DNA of 64,000 bases. Origin: Blastomyces gilchristii SLH14081 (taxonomy: Eukaryota > Ascomycota > Eurotiomycetes > Onygenales > Ajellomycetaceae). Positions 1-12,567 of this stretch are shown here, piece after piece. The stretch lies in assembly GCF_000003855.2 (NCBI RefSeq), contig NW_003101666.1:1349956-1413955 (forward strand). Direction: 5' to 3'. The stretch's first letter is position 1. Every line of letters starts with the position of its first letter. A model generated the notes under the pieces. It saw only the letters and a program-made list of their open reading frames with translations, did not search any database and was not told where the DNA came from. Position numbers and translations under genes: made by a program.

Positions 1-132
1 GCTGCGTTTTAACGCTGGAGTGCTCTTCCCTGCATAAGTTCAAGGGCGGCCTTGTCCAACGCGATTCTTGCCTGGATTTGTTGACTTTTCCGAATTTGCT
101 TGAAGTGAAACCAATACTACAGGCCGGGAAAA
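1..132. other. GC-normal stretch upstream of LINE copy A
   Basis: This stretch contains many CC, GG and CG dinucleotides, unlike the DNA from about position 190 onward. It is either host DNA flanking the LINE or the LINE 5' untranslated region that escaped mutation. I see no gene in it. The change to mutated DNA happens within about 50 bases. Confidence 0.4.
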
Positions 133-193
133 ATGGCCCCCTTTTCACAAAAACAAACAAAGGAACAAGCTAAACTCAAATCTCATTTTCAGA

Positions 194-1201
194 CTCAGAA
201 ATGAAATTAATCAGCAGTTCTTTTCTCAGTTAATGACTGATATTGAAGTTCAAAAATTACTTATAGCTTCAATTGAGTCATTCTTCTTTGAAAACTTCAT
301 TATTCTGACTACAATGCCTGAATTCAGTGCAGAATTCCTTATTCAGAATAAGAATCTCTGAAAATCAGCAGTAGAATCTTTGTTAAGCACAATAATTCTA
401 TCTGAGAGAGATGAAAAGTGAGACAAATTCATTCTTCATGATATTTCAGTTGAAATTTTTGACTGTGAAGAAGGAATGCTACTTCTTAAAAATAAATTAG
501 AAGAATACAACTCTATTCAACTGAGAAAAGAGCCTGTGTGACTAAATTCAATTAAGTTCAGATAAAGCAGAAGAAATGCCTCTGTTCTAGTATATATAAA
601 GACACTTAAACAGTCAAAGATCTCTGAAGTAAGAGTAGCAGATTTGAAAATGAGAGTTTATGAATATAAAAACTCAAAAATGAATCTCAAAGCTCAAGCA
701 CAGTGTTCAAACTGTCAAAGATATGGACACTTTGTAATCTTCTGTTTTAGAGACTTAAAATGTGCATTCTGTGTCAGAGATCACAAAACTAGTGAGCATA
801 AATGTGAAACATGCTCAAAAAGAGATGAAATATGTCAACACACTATACTTAAATGCTCTAATTGCAAAGAAAAACATGCTTCTAGCTGAAAAGAATGTAT
901 GTTTACTTCAAGAACTCAAAAGAACTGGAGAAAAGATGAAGCTCAAAATAAATCTAGAACTGAAGAGAATAGTCAAGACAGTAAACTCATAAATACAAGC
1001 TTAAAAAGAAGAAACTCTCAACTATCTAAATCTTCAAACTTCAATTTTCCAGCTAAATGTAAATAGAATTTGAATCCTCAAACTTCTGTTAAGATTAGAG
1101 AATTGAGAAATGACTCTGATACTAAACTAGATATAATACAAGCAGTTGAGAGTTCTACTTTTCAGAATAGTTATAATCTACTATCTAATGATAGTGATTA
1201 G
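194..1201 (+). pseudogene. LINE ORF1, gag-like zinc-knuckle protein (broken)
   Basis: One frame runs from about 194 to TAG at 1199-1201 with several internal stops. The best-kept part (644-889) has three Cys/His clusters: C-x2-C-x4-H-x4-C starting with CSNC, then CAFC with following His and Cys, then a second CSNC. Such knuckles in LINE ORF1 proteins bind the element RNA. Internal TGA and TAG codons make it inactive. The start is not fixed because the first ATG (133) is in another frame. Confidence 0.8.
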
Positions 1202-1224
1202 ATTCTACTCTACTCTTTTTTAGT

Positions 1225-4200
1225 ATGAATATACAATCAAAATAACAAAAGAAGTTTAAAAACTCTTTAAAAATCACATTTATTTAAAATAATATGAATA
1301 GAAACTTAAATTGCATTTATTCTTATCTTCAAATTGTATTTGAATAAAAAGTGGATTTTATACTGCTTCAGGAGCTGAATTTTGATGCTGAGTAAAAATA
1401 TGTCATTTTTCATTCAAGCTACTACTGCTTTCTACCTCAAAAGTCTGAAATAAAGTCAAGAGTAGTGATCTATGAAAGAAAGAGATCAAGATATCAATTT
1501 AATCTAAGATTTAATATCATGTCTGACCCTGATATTCTAGTGAGTGATATTATAGATAAAGAGAATAAGTTTGATACTATACAGCTTATAAATATCTATA
1601 ATAAAAAGTCATTGAAGAAAAATAATAATATATGAACAATTGATAGAGAATTTCTGAACATCACTTCACTAAGAAACTCTATAATTGCAGGAGATTTCAA
1701 TGCACATTATCTCTGATGAAATTCAGAATGCAAGAGAGAAATAAGAGCTGATAATCTGATTGAATGAATCTTTAAGCATTCAATAGATTTAGTTAATAAG
1801 TCTGATTAACAATCATTCTTTAGAAAAGATATGAAACAGAAATCTATTATAGATCTAATCTTCATATCATAAAATCTAATGAAAAAAAGACTTATAAACT
1901 GATTTATTAATTCAAATGAGACATCAGAATCAGATCATGAGATTATTCAACTTAATATTGAACTGAGTGAAAAATAAATGAGTGAAAACTCTCTTCTCTC
2001 TAATCAGTTTAACTTTGAAAAAGCTGATTGAAAAGCAGTTGAAGAAAGTATAAAACTGTTAAAAACTGAAAGACAGAGTGAGCTATATTGAAATTCTGAT
2101 CAAGATATCTCAAATGAAATGCTTGAGAATAGAGTGAATCTTATTATATCTATTATTCTAACAAGTGTTAGAGATAATATTTCAAAGAGAAAATCTTCTG
2201 AGTATTCAAAATCTTGATGAAATGAGAATATCTCATCTAAAAGAAAAGAATTAGCTACTGTCAGAAGAGATTGAAAGAATAATGTAATATCTAATAAAGG
2301 GTTTAAAGCTGTCAGAAATGAATATTTTTCAGATATTAAAAGAGCTAAAACAGACTACTGAAATAAATTTCTTGAAGAAGTATAAGAAAAGGAAGTTTTT
2401 AAAGCTTTTAACTATACTAAAATAAGAAGTGTAGCAAAACTTCTAGCCTTAGAATATGAGTTTCAGAATGAATCATATACAGCAAACTCTTTTGAGAAAA
2501 AATGTCAAGCTTTCATGAGAATTCTCTTTCAAAACTCATCAGATTCAGATTCAGAGAAAGAGAATATATCACTTCTCAACTACATTGATGAAAATGAGTG
2601 GGAATGGCCTGATCTTACATAAGATGAATTAGAGTCAGCTATCTTCTCAAGTTCTGTTAAAACTGCTGCAGGGCCTGATTCAATTAATCACTTAATTATT
2701 CAAAATACATATTTCTATCTAATGAATGAGTATTTTGAGATCTTTTTCAATCTCTTGAAAAATGAATATCATTCTGAATGCTGAAGAGAAGTTGCTGAAG
2801 TGATTCTTATAAAATCTAATAGAAAAACTTCAATTTCTAAGTCATATAGAGTAATATCTCTATTAAACTGTCTAGAAAAGGTTTTGAAAAAGATCATAGC
2901 TACTTAACTATCTTTTATAAGCTCTATTAATAACTCTCTTTTATTCAGTGAATAAATGAGAGATAGAAAACAATGTTCTGTAATTGACACTGTTCTCTCA
3001 GTTGTTTATGATATTCAAATAGCAAAGCATGAAAATCTGGTCTCAACTGTAGTTTTTATTGATATAAAAGAAGTATTTAATCATGTTTCAATGTCAAAGT
3101 TAATTCAGACTTTGAAGATGTTAAAACTGTCACTTTCTCTAATAAAATGAATTAACTGTTTTATATCTAAAAGAATCATACAGCTTTTCTTTGATGAAAT
3201 GAAACAAGACAAGACTGAGATACAAATAGAAGTATCACAAGAATCTTCAATCTTATTCATTTTATTTGCAATATACACTGCATATCTATTCAAAGATTGA
3301 AATATGAAAATAGTTCAATCTCTAAGTTATATAGATGATATTGATCTGATCTACAGCTCAAAGACTATTAAAGAGAATTTAAAAGTGATTGAAAAAGCTG
3401 TAAAGAAAGTCTTTATCAGAGCAGATATCAATTAAATTCAATTTAATATGAATAAAACTGTGTTAATTCATTTCTTTTCTAGATTCAATGAGAAAGAACT
3501 ATCTCTAACTCTTTTAAATGAAGAGATTAAACCCAGTTTAAATATCAAATGATTAGAAGTATGATTAAACTCTAAGTTGAATTTTAAATATTATATTCAA
3601 CAAAGAACTGTCAAGACAGAAAGACTATTGAACAACATTATCAGACTATTAAATACAGAGAGAGATCTATTCTTCCAGGCTATGAGACAGTTATATATAG
3701 CCTGTATTATCTCAGTAGCTGATTATGAAGTTCAAGTTTGATAGAATAATCAAGAAAATTTCACTGAACTCTTTTAAAGTCTGTAAAACAGAGCTTTGAG
3801 AAGAATTCTCAGAGCATTCAAATCATCTTCTATTAAAGTAATGAAAATTGAAGCTTCAATTTCTTCTTCTGCTATTAGATTTGAAAAGATCTGTATGAAC
3901 TATACTCTGAGAGTTATAAAGATGAGCTCAAATCATATAATCAGAGAAAGAGTCTCTTCTTCATTTTCACTGATTAACTCTGAAAATGAACTGAATTAAA
4001 ATAGATTTCTTGATTGAAATGAAAATAATTCTTCAAAGAAAATATCTTCTCAACTGTACAGACTATACTCACTGATTAAAAATCAATTTTCTTCTTTAAA
4101 TATTGAAAAAGTTGATCATGAGAAGTTATCTTTCTGAAGAGAAAAGCTTGAATCTCTTATAGACTTGTAAATAAGTGAAGTATCTAAAGAGAAAGAATAT

Positions 4201-5181
4201 GAACAGCATTTAAAGAGAATTTCTACAATCAATATAAAAGACTCCATTCTGATTTATTCAGATAACTCAAAAAATGAGAATTTGAATAGATTAGACATAG
4301 ACATTGCTTATACTGAAGATAATATTAATTTTATCTCAGATTTCTGAAATCTAGGCTGTGAATTTGAAGTCTTTGACACTGAACTATTTGTAATAATGAA
4401 AGCTTTCAAACTTATTGAAATAAAATCTCATAAAAGAGAAAATAGTTTGAAAAAGACATGAATATTCTCTGATAGTCAAGCTGCTTTAAAAAGACTTAGA
4501 AATAGTTAGATTCATAATGATCAAATGAATCTTGAACTGATCTTAAACTCTGTTTTAAAAATTCAAAAGAGAAGAATATCAAAGCTGATAATTCATCTAC
4601 ACTGAGTTACTGCTTATATGAATATTCATGGCAATGAATTGGCTGATTCAGCTGTACAAAAAGGTTCAGAACTAAGCAGATCTATTCAAAAAATTATGTC
4701 CTGATCTTTTATAAAGAGAAAAATAAAAGAATCTTGTTTAGACAAGTGAAATGAAAGCTGGCAGAAATAAAAGAAGAGTATACATTATTCAAGATTTGAA
4801 ACAAAATCTAAGTGAAAATCTTATTTAATTAAATGTAAAAAGAAAATATTCTCATCTATAATACAGCTAAAACTAGAATATGACTATTTCAAATCTTATA
4901 TGCAAAGATTTAATAATAGATTTGATTCAATAGAATGCTCATTCTGCAATGCAAATGAGAATTCTGAGCATATTATAATACACTGTGTATTACACAATAG
5001 TCTCAGAGTCAGATTGAAAGAGAAGTATAATCTAAATTAATTAAATATGAGATTTTTATTCTCAACTGAGACAGAAATTAAATACTTAATAAACTTTCTA
5101 TCAGAAACTCAAGCAGCTATAAGAAAATGACTAAACTCAGAAATAGCTGAATATGAAGAGAAGGAAATTTATTAGATATAG
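1225..5181 (+). pseudogene. LINE ORF2 polyprotein: endonuclease, reverse transcriptase, RNase H (broken)
   Basis: A single frame from ATG 1225 to TAG 5181 encodes, in order: an apurinic-type endonuclease (AGDFNAH near 1689); a reverse transcriptase, with the finger/palm block near 2640-2900, the DIK.VFNHVS block near 3060-3095 and the catalytic YIDD near 3330; an RNase H domain with YSD (4256), DTEL (4377) and FSDSQAALKRL (4470); and a C-terminal CSFC..H..HC zinc motif (4938-4985). About two dozen stops interrupt it, mostly TGA where Trp is expected. No frameshift was found over almost 4 kb, so point transitions killed it, not indels. Confidence 0.88.
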
Positions 5182-5476
5182 TCTGTTAAAACAGCTATAT
5201 ACTATCTTTTGAGAATTTGTTTCATTACAGTCTCTCTTTATTTTACTTTATTTTTTCCTTTCTATTCTTTTCTATCTATCTATTTAATGTGTCTATCTTT
5301 AAGACTATGTTCTCTTTTCTTTTGTCATGATATTGTCAAATGATTTCAAAGTATCAGAAGATGTTAAAACACTGCAATTTATAAACAGTTTTTGTATTCT
5401 GAGCTGAAATTTCCTGATTTTGCCTATCTGAAATTGGTGAATGTATGATAGTTATCTTTATAGATATAGGAAAAAC

Positions 5477-5499
5477 CCTGAGAACTTTTAATTCTCAGG
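5477..5499 (+). other. LINE 3'-terminal hairpin, copy A
   Basis: CCTGAGAA and TTCTCAGG form a perfect inverted repeat with a 7-base loop, 40 bases before the (AAT)n tail. The same stem occurs in the four other LINE tails in the window. LINE reverse transcriptases often recognise a 3' stem-loop of their RNA; that role here is inferred. Confidence 0.75.
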
Positions 5500-5557
5500 T
5501 AGATGTCATAGTCTCTGACTGCATACATCTATAATTGAAGAATAATAATAATAATAA

Positions 5558-6080
5558 AGTATCATAGAGATTAATCACTGATTAAAGAGAATCTCACTTC
5601 AATTGAAGCAGATAACTGAGATATTTTATAAATTAATAAATTAATACTTTAAGTGTCTCTCATACTCTTCTACAGCATGCTTCTCTGCAGTACTACAGTG
5701 CTAACTTCTCAGTGAATAAAGATACTAATACTGAAGACTTCAATAGTGAAGAATAAGTTTAGTGAGAGTATAATTATTAATGAGTAGACTCTAATCTCTC
5801 TTTTTACTTTTTCAGTGAGCTGCAGCTCTATTAGAATAGCAGCAGTCTGTAGATTAATAATATTAATCTTTATTAATTTCAAATATTTCTTTCTTTTCTT
5901 ATTAACTGCTTCAGGAATTTTACACTTGTATAGTCTTATTAAACTTTTAAAAACTCTTTAAGAGAAAATAGAAGAAGAGTGTTATAGAGTTTATAAGACA
6001 TTAGCTCATCACTGTAAAATTATCTCTAAAAAACTCTTTAAGAACAATAAGAAGTCTTAAGTAGCATTTCTTACTTAATA
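5558..6080. other. AT-rich DNA between LINE A tail and Gypsy-1 chromodomain
   Basis: No gene is seen. The minus strand probably holds the 3' non-coding part of Gypsy-1, but a copy of the 11182-11546 LTR, expected near here, was not found by eye. Confidence 0.5.
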
Positions 6081-6089
6081 TCTCTGATA

Positions 6090-9000
6090 TATAACAGAGT
6101 AATCTTTACTAGCTATTTTATAACTTACAATCTCTTTCTCAGTATTTTTCAAATACTTAAATGATTTTTATAAATTCTCTGATAATAAATAATCTTCTTA
6201 TTTAATAAGATATTGAAACTTACTATAATATATTCACTTATTCAATATTTTCTTTATAAGATATTTAATATCACTTTCAATCTCAATATTATTCAGCTGA
6301 GACAGCTTCACTCTGAGATATTACTTATAGAGCTTTAAATAGAAAATGTGAAAAATAGAATGAATTAATTTCAATTCTGAAGATAATTTTAACTCATATA
6401 TCTGCTTACTTATTACTCTTATTATTAAGAAAGATTCTAGTCACTGTTCACTGAGCTTCTTATATAATCTTATTATCTTGATATTCTTTACTGAAAGTAG
6501 TACTTGATTCTCTATTAAGAACTTCATTGAAAGATGTTTTCAATTGTAGTATTCTATCTACTACTTCTAAGTATAATGAATACTTTTTATCATCTTCTTA
6601 TAAATTTTATTTAAAAGTTTTAATCTTACTTTTACTTCTAATACTGAGAGATACTCTGTTCTCTGTATCTATTTAATATTCTGACTGTCTATCTCTCTCT
6701 TTAAAATGTTATTCATGACATGACTGAGTAATGAAGAATTATATTCATAATAAGTATAGAAAGAAGATACTTTTAAGATTGTATTCTTCATATTATTATA
6801 TATGAATTCAGTGATTAGAAGATGTTTGAGTCAATTATTCTGATAATATAAATAGAATACTTAAAGATGCTATTTTAATATCTGATTCTGATATTCAGTC
6901 TGATCATCTATCTGCAGATAAAATACAGTACTGAGAAGACATCTTATTATAAGATAATAGTAAAAAGCTGATCAGTATTTACTAATGAAGAGAAATTCTT
7001 AATCTGTTATTAATAATCTCAGAGCACTGTGATTATAAATGATAGTATCTAAAAATAGATCAGTCAATTCAGAGACTTTAATCTTTTTATAAGTAGAAAT
7101 ATATTTAATCATCTTTATAAAGTAGTCAATAATAATTGAAATTAAGTCATATTCTTTAACTCTTGTTAACTTCAGTAGATTAACTATGAAATTCATTGAT
7201 AGATTCTGTTATAAGCTATTTGAAATAGACAGTGATACTAACTTACTGTATTACTTATACTATGAAATCTTTATTCTTTAATAGATATTATAAGTCTTAA
7301 TATACTCTTTGATATTTATCTGAAGCTTGTCTCAAATATATTTATATTTTAGAAGCTTTTCAGTCTTCTCTAATCTGAAGTGTCTTATATGAGAATTATT
7401 ATGATGAATTCTTAATAACTTCTGACATACTGCTCTGCTATAAGAGATAAAGACTGAATCATTCAGCAGTAGAAGTTTATATTCTTCTAGTTATCAGTGA
7501 CTTAGTTTCTTAGTAATACTGTCTTACTCAGAGTCTGTCTCTTTTAAGTTTAAACTGAATTCTTTCTTCTTCAACTTCTGAATTTAAGTCATAGTAGAGA
7601 TATTCTTCTTCTGTAACTTATTAATGAATTTCAAAAGTAGTCAGATTGAAAGATTATAGACTATTTCATTCTTTATTAATTTAATAGTAGTAAGATATAA
7701 TATAAAAAGCTCATGATCTTCAGTGTCAGTTCTCTGTAAGAATTCAGGTTTTCTTTCATCTTCTATACTGAGTTATACAGCTGTCTTATCAGCACTGTTT
7801 CTGAGCTTCAGAGAATTTTAATTCTCTACAGTCAGCTTCTTCTGCAGTGATAATAGAGATTCTTTTATAAAATTCTTCTCTCTATCAATGATATTATAAT
7901 CAGACTATTTAGATAGTATGTCAGCAGAGTTAAGTAAATCTGAATAATATTGGATATAGAAATCATACTCTGAAAGCAGCTCTGCTCATCTAGCTTGATA
8001 TTCTGTCAAGCTCTTTATTATTAAGAAGTAACACAGATTTGTATAATCAGTGAGAACTTATACTAACTACTTACTACTCTGAAGATAATATTATCAGATC
8101 TTAAAGAATTCAATAATTACTAATATCTCTTAATTATAAATATTATATCTTCTCTGTATAAGTAATAATTTCTTGAAAAAGAAGATCACTGATCTTCATT
8201 TACAGTGTTTTATAAACTCTGTAAAAAAGTCTTCTCTTATAGACATTTCATTATCTGTATTCTCAGAGATTATTATTCTCTCATTCTTTCAATATTGAAA
8301 GATCTTCAGTATTAACTGTGAAAAGATTTCACAGATCTCATTCTCAGATATATCAGTCTCACACTGACTAAGTAAGTCAGAGTTAAAGTGATTCAGTATT
8401 ATAGTATTTATAAAAGCTTGTTTCAATTCTGTAAACATCTGTATAGTATCTTGAGTGAGAATAAACAGTTCTATCTTTCTGTCTTTCACACTTTTCTTTA
8501 ATATATCTGTGAGAGAGACAGTAATCTATGAATATGTATAGATAAATTATCTGTAGAAATTCACAAATTCTAGAAACATCTATATCTTGTAATATGTCTG
8601 CAGTGCTGATCAGTGAAGATCTGACTTCTGTTTATTGAAATGCTGTTCATCTCAATAATATAATTTAAGAAATCAATCTTCTGCATGTAGAATGAGCATT
8701 TTTCAGTGTTTATATAGAGTTAATACTGTCTCAAGTGACTCAAGACTTCTCAAATATAAGTATCATATTCTTTCTCTGTTTTTAAGAAGATTAGAATATC
8801 ATCTAAGTATACTATACAGAAGACATTGACAAGACTCTGCAGTGTCTTATTTATATAGATCTGAAAGATGACTGAAGTATTATAAAGATTAAAAGATAAA
8901 ACAAGATATTCAAAATTGCTGTACTTAGTATAGAAAGCTGTTTTTCAAATATTATCTTTGTTAACTCTGATTCTATGATAGACATTCTGTATATCAATCT

Positions 9001-9700
9001 TTGAGAATATCTTTACTTTAGATAATTGATTGATTATCTTATTAATTAACAGTAATGAATAATAATTCTTAACTGTTATCTTATTGAGGCCTCTGTAGTC
9101 TACACATAGATGTAGTCTACTATTCCTCTTAAGTATAAAGAGTATAGATATCTCTGCTGAACTCTTTAATAATTATATTCAGTTCTTTGATTATGCTTTC
9201 TCAAGATATTTACACAGAACATTTAATTTCTTTACAGATAAGTTATAAAGAGATCTGTACAGTACTGTTATATCATCTTCAAAGTAAATCTTATATTATA
9301 TCTTAATGTCAGAAAACTTCACTACTTCTCTTTCTGAAAAGACATTCTTATAGTCTGTAAGAAGATATTATATATATCTGTCTTCAATAATAAATACTGC
9401 TGTTAATCTTGCAGTGAGAGTAATGACTTCTTTATCTATTCTCAAGTCTCAGTTATCTGCTATACAGTATATTGATTCTATTCTTTTCTCAAGATTCTTC
9501 TGATGAAACTCTTCAGATTTCTCTATTACTATTTCTTCATTAGTAAGATAATACTGTTATATCTGAGTAACTCAGTTAATAAGAGAATTGTTTTCTCTTA
9601 ATTATAGAAGATTTAAAATGATATTCTTATCTATGATATTAATAGTATGAAGAAGCAGACTGCTCTTCTTAAAGATTTCTTCTAAGTCTGTGATTACACA
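6090..9700 (-). pseudogene. Gypsy-1 pol (RT, RNase H, integrase, chromodomain), broken
   Basis: The reverse transcriptase is readable on the minus strand around 9180-8640, with LHLCVDYRGLNK-like and YLDD-like blocks. The RT/RNase H junction is an open stretch at 8489-8289 (FTELKQAF, then an ETD acidic motif). The integrase core is open at 7196-6999, containing KEYDLISIIIDYFTK-type sequence and LLITD. A chromodomain follows at about 6270-6090 (KILNK, FQYLIK, ED-Y, SEN). Stops are frequent between these islands. It would have copied and inserted the element; the chromodomain steers insertion to heterochromatin in this family. Confidence 0.75.
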
Positions 9701-9989
9701 CTTCACTTGAATTAGACTAAAATAGTAGTACTTCATTTCATTAATAAATTTTATATAATCTGATAAATCTATCTTCTTTCAATTCTTCATCAAAGAAAAG
9801 AAATAGAATATGAAGTTAATATTCATTCTGAAGTTGAGTAGATATCTTACTAGTATCTTCTCATTCAGAGTAAATATTATGATTATAACATGAACTTAGA
9901 GATATAAGAATTATTAATTCTTTATTTCTTTCTCTTCTTTATCTTTCACAGATACATTTGTCAGAAGAAGAGTTAACTTTAAGAAGATA

Positions 9990-10870
9990 TTTTCTCAGTT
10001 TCTTCTCTTCTTCAACTTCTTATAATTACTAGTATAGTGATTATTAGCTCTGTAGTTAAAATAGAGATCTTTATTAAATCTTTTTTAACATTTCTTCACA
10101 GTGAGTGAAGAATCAGAATACTTGAAATTCTTCTTTACTTTCTTTACACTGAAGTTATTACAGCACTGTTTAGATTCTATTATTAATTACTTAGAAGAGA
10201 TCTTATTAATCTTTTTCTCAGAGTATTAATTATTCAAATAGATTTAGAAAGTTAAGTTAATAAGCTCAGTGCAATTAATTGATAAACTCTGATACTGTGA
10301 TATTATTATCTACATCTCATAAGTCAGCTTTATAAGATAAAGCTGTGTTTTTAATTAATTCAAATTATCAGTTAATTTCTCTCAATATTCTTCAAATCTT
10401 ATATTAAAATTAGAAGAATTCTTATTATTTTATTAATATAATAAGTTAAACTGCTGTATTACTATAAAGCTGTAGTTATAGTAATCTTTAATTTAATTCA
10501 GTAGAAAGTTCTTGAATTCTTCTTAAGTTATTATAGTATCAGTATACTCAAGCTCTCTCTTCTTAATAACTCAAGTAGTTACAGAGATATCTTCAAGAAG
10601 GTTGACAGTATATATTACTTATATCTTATAAGTATTAAACTGGCTCAGATTAAGGTTAAATTTCTGTTCAAGAGTACAGATAAAGCTGTGAAATTCAGAT
10701 AATATATTTCTCTTATAATTTAAAGAATCTCTGATTTTAATCTCTCTATCTTCATAATAGATATAGATGTGTAGAGGCTGTGATGATAACAGAGTGATTA
10801 AAGAACTTATATCAAAGTATACAGCAGGTTCAGAAATCTTGAATTTCTGTTAGAGTAGAGATATACATAC
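9990..10870 (-). pseudogene. Gypsy-1 gag (capsid and decayed zinc knuckle)
   Basis: The minus strand shows a capsid-like stretch (about 10780-10400) followed by a knuckle-like segment near 10070-10020 in which the expected Cys codons read as Tyr. Cys-to-Tyr is what G-to-A change produces. Many stops are present. Confidence 0.55.
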
Positions 10871-11181
10871 TCTAGAGAATGATATGAAGTTTCTCTCAGA
10901 AAGTGAGATTGAGTCAGTCTCAGCATGAGTGTATGAGACTATATTAGTCTGTTAATAGAGCTTGACTGATTCAAACTTGTAATCAGATTAAGTGATTTAA
11001 ATTGTAATATAATAGAACTGAAGTAATAACTAGTCAGTGATATTATGTAGAGATAGTTATTTAAGAAGCTGTATAAATAAGCTTAACTATCTTACTTAAA
11101 TAATAAGCTCATGAGCTACAGAGTTATTGTAAGAATATCATAGATACAGTACTTAGTATACTAAGAAGATTGTATAAGAAA

Positions 11182-11546
11182 TGTAATAACTCTTGTATAT
11201 CTTTCAGTAGAAGAAAAATGAATCACTGACTTCTTTAATAAAAAGTCAGCATCTAGCTATTCTATATAGATAATGAGTGAATACTCTTCTCTCATTTCAT
11301 AAGTGAGAATAGCTGAAGTGATATCGCAGCAGTATCTCACTGCTATGAAAGAGTAATCTGCTGACCTTATATAGAAGTGAGGTTCTTATATTCATCAATT
11401 GAATCTTTCTATAATATATCTGAATAATGTCATAGAGTGGTTAGAAACCAGTTTGAATAGTCTGTGAGATGAATGAAATCATCTGCATGAAAGCAATGAG
11501 CCGTGCGGAACCGTAGTGAGGCCTTGGCGCGGCCAGAAGTGTGACA
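11182..11546 (-). repeat. Gypsy-1 LTR (365 bp, single copy seen)
   Basis: On the minus strand it starts TGTCACACTT and ends GTTATTACA, giving TG..CA ends. The next five plus-strand bases, CTTCT (11547-11551), are a candidate target duplication, and the sequence beyond them aligns with LINE ORF2 near position 2705. No partner LTR was found, so the limits rest on the end signature alone. Confidence 0.55.
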
Positions 11547-11551
11547 CTTCT

Positions 11552-11997
11552 ACTTAAAGAATGAATATTTTGAGCTCTTTTTCAATCTCTTAAAAAATGA
11601 ATATTATTCTGAATGCTGAAGAGAAGTTACTGAAGTGATTCTTATAAAACCTAATAGAAAAACTTCAATTTCTAAGTTATATAAAGTAATATCTCTATTG
11701 AACTGTCTAGAAAAGATTTTAGAAAAGATAATACCTACTTAACTATCTTTTATAAGCTCTATTAGTAATTCTCTTTTATTCAGTGAATAAATAACAGATA
11801 GAAAACAATGTTCTGCATTTAACACTGTTCTCTCAGTTATTTATAATATTCAAATAGCAAAGTATGAAGATCTGATCTCAACTGCAGTTTTTATTAATAT
11901 AAAAGAGGTATTTAATTATGTTTCAAAGTCAAAGTTAATTCAGACTTTGAAGATATTAAAACTATCACTTTCTCTAATAAAATAAGTTAACTGTTTT
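11552..11997 (+). mobile_element. LINE copy B, left part
   Basis: This aligns with LINE copy A from about 2710 to 3160 (start of the reverse transcriptase) and carries the same kinds of stops. It stops at GTTTT (11993-11997), where Gypsy-2 begins, and resumes at 25222. The missing upstream part suggests a deletion at the Gypsy-1 junction. Confidence 0.85.
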
Positions 11998-12320
11998 TAT
12001 GACGGGCTGCACTCAATCAATCATATAGACTATTCTGTTACACTTCATAGATTCTTTCACTTCACTCTTGAATGCGTATGCTCTGATTCTCAGCCATTCT
12101 CAATTGCTGATTCTCAGCTGTGATGAATGTGTACACTCTGATACACTTCAATTCTCAGTCATTCTTGATCATCAATTCTCAGCTGTTATGATTGTGTATA
12201 AATATTCACTCTGATCACTGATTCTCACACTTTCTCTTTCTTTTCTTCTCTAACATTTTTCTCTTTGTTATATATAACCGATCAATATAATACTGATCTA
12301 TTCAGTGTAGGCCTCTTACA
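11998..12320 (+). repeat. Gypsy-2 5' LTR (323 bp)
   Basis: It begins TATGACGGGCTG, where the partner has TGTGACAGGCTG, and ends CCTCTTACA. Its length equals that of the 3' LTR. The TG-to-TA change at the first bases fits the repeat-mutation pattern. Confidence 0.93.
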
Positions 12321-12567
12321 CTAGAAAAATGTTCATTATCTTCTTATTAGGAACAATTATTCACATATTATCTTCTCATTAGAAATGATTATTCATTGAG
12401 AGATATCTGAACGCGTAACAATGTGTAAGAAATAGAGAAACAGTCAAATAGTTAAGTGAATACTGAGTTCTCAGATAGAAGCTTACTCATCAGTCACTCT
12501 GACTCCGTAACAAGATCTTACGAAGAAAATTCCACAGATATCACACATCTGATAAAATGATATAATC

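Larger units (their letters stand above)
133..5557 (+). mobile_element. LINE (non-LTR retrotransposon) copy A, near full length, mutated
   Basis: The element has the order ORF1 (zinc-knuckle protein), ORF2 (endonuclease, reverse transcriptase, RNase H, C-terminal CCHC), a 3' UTR, a hairpin at 5477-5499 and an (AAT)n tail at 5541-5557. That order and the RNase H domain suit the Tad1/I-type LINEs of filamentous fungi. Both frames can be followed end to end without indels; breaks are nearly all TGA at expected Trp and TAA/TAG at expected Gln codons, as C-to-T mutation gives. The 5' limit is uncertain: the first in-frame sequence of ORF1 is seen near 190, and an ATG at 133 lies in another frame. 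Confidence 0.9.
5900..11546 (-). mobile_element. Gypsy-1: Ty3/Gypsy chromovirus relic
   Basis: Read on the minus strand the order is LTR (11546-11182), gag with a decayed CCHC knuckle, reverse transcriptase, RNase H, integrase and chromodomain, the order of Ty3/Gypsy chromoviruses. The right end retains a GC-rich patch (about 11490-11546) inside otherwise mutated DNA. The left boundary is not defined because a second LTR was not found, so the 3' end is probably deleted or too decayed to see. Confidence 0.8.

Noticed and set aside
11490..11560. Structured RNA or snRNA fragment (GC-rich islet)
   Set aside because: It fits better as the unmutated tip of the Gypsy-1 LTR with TGTCACAC end.
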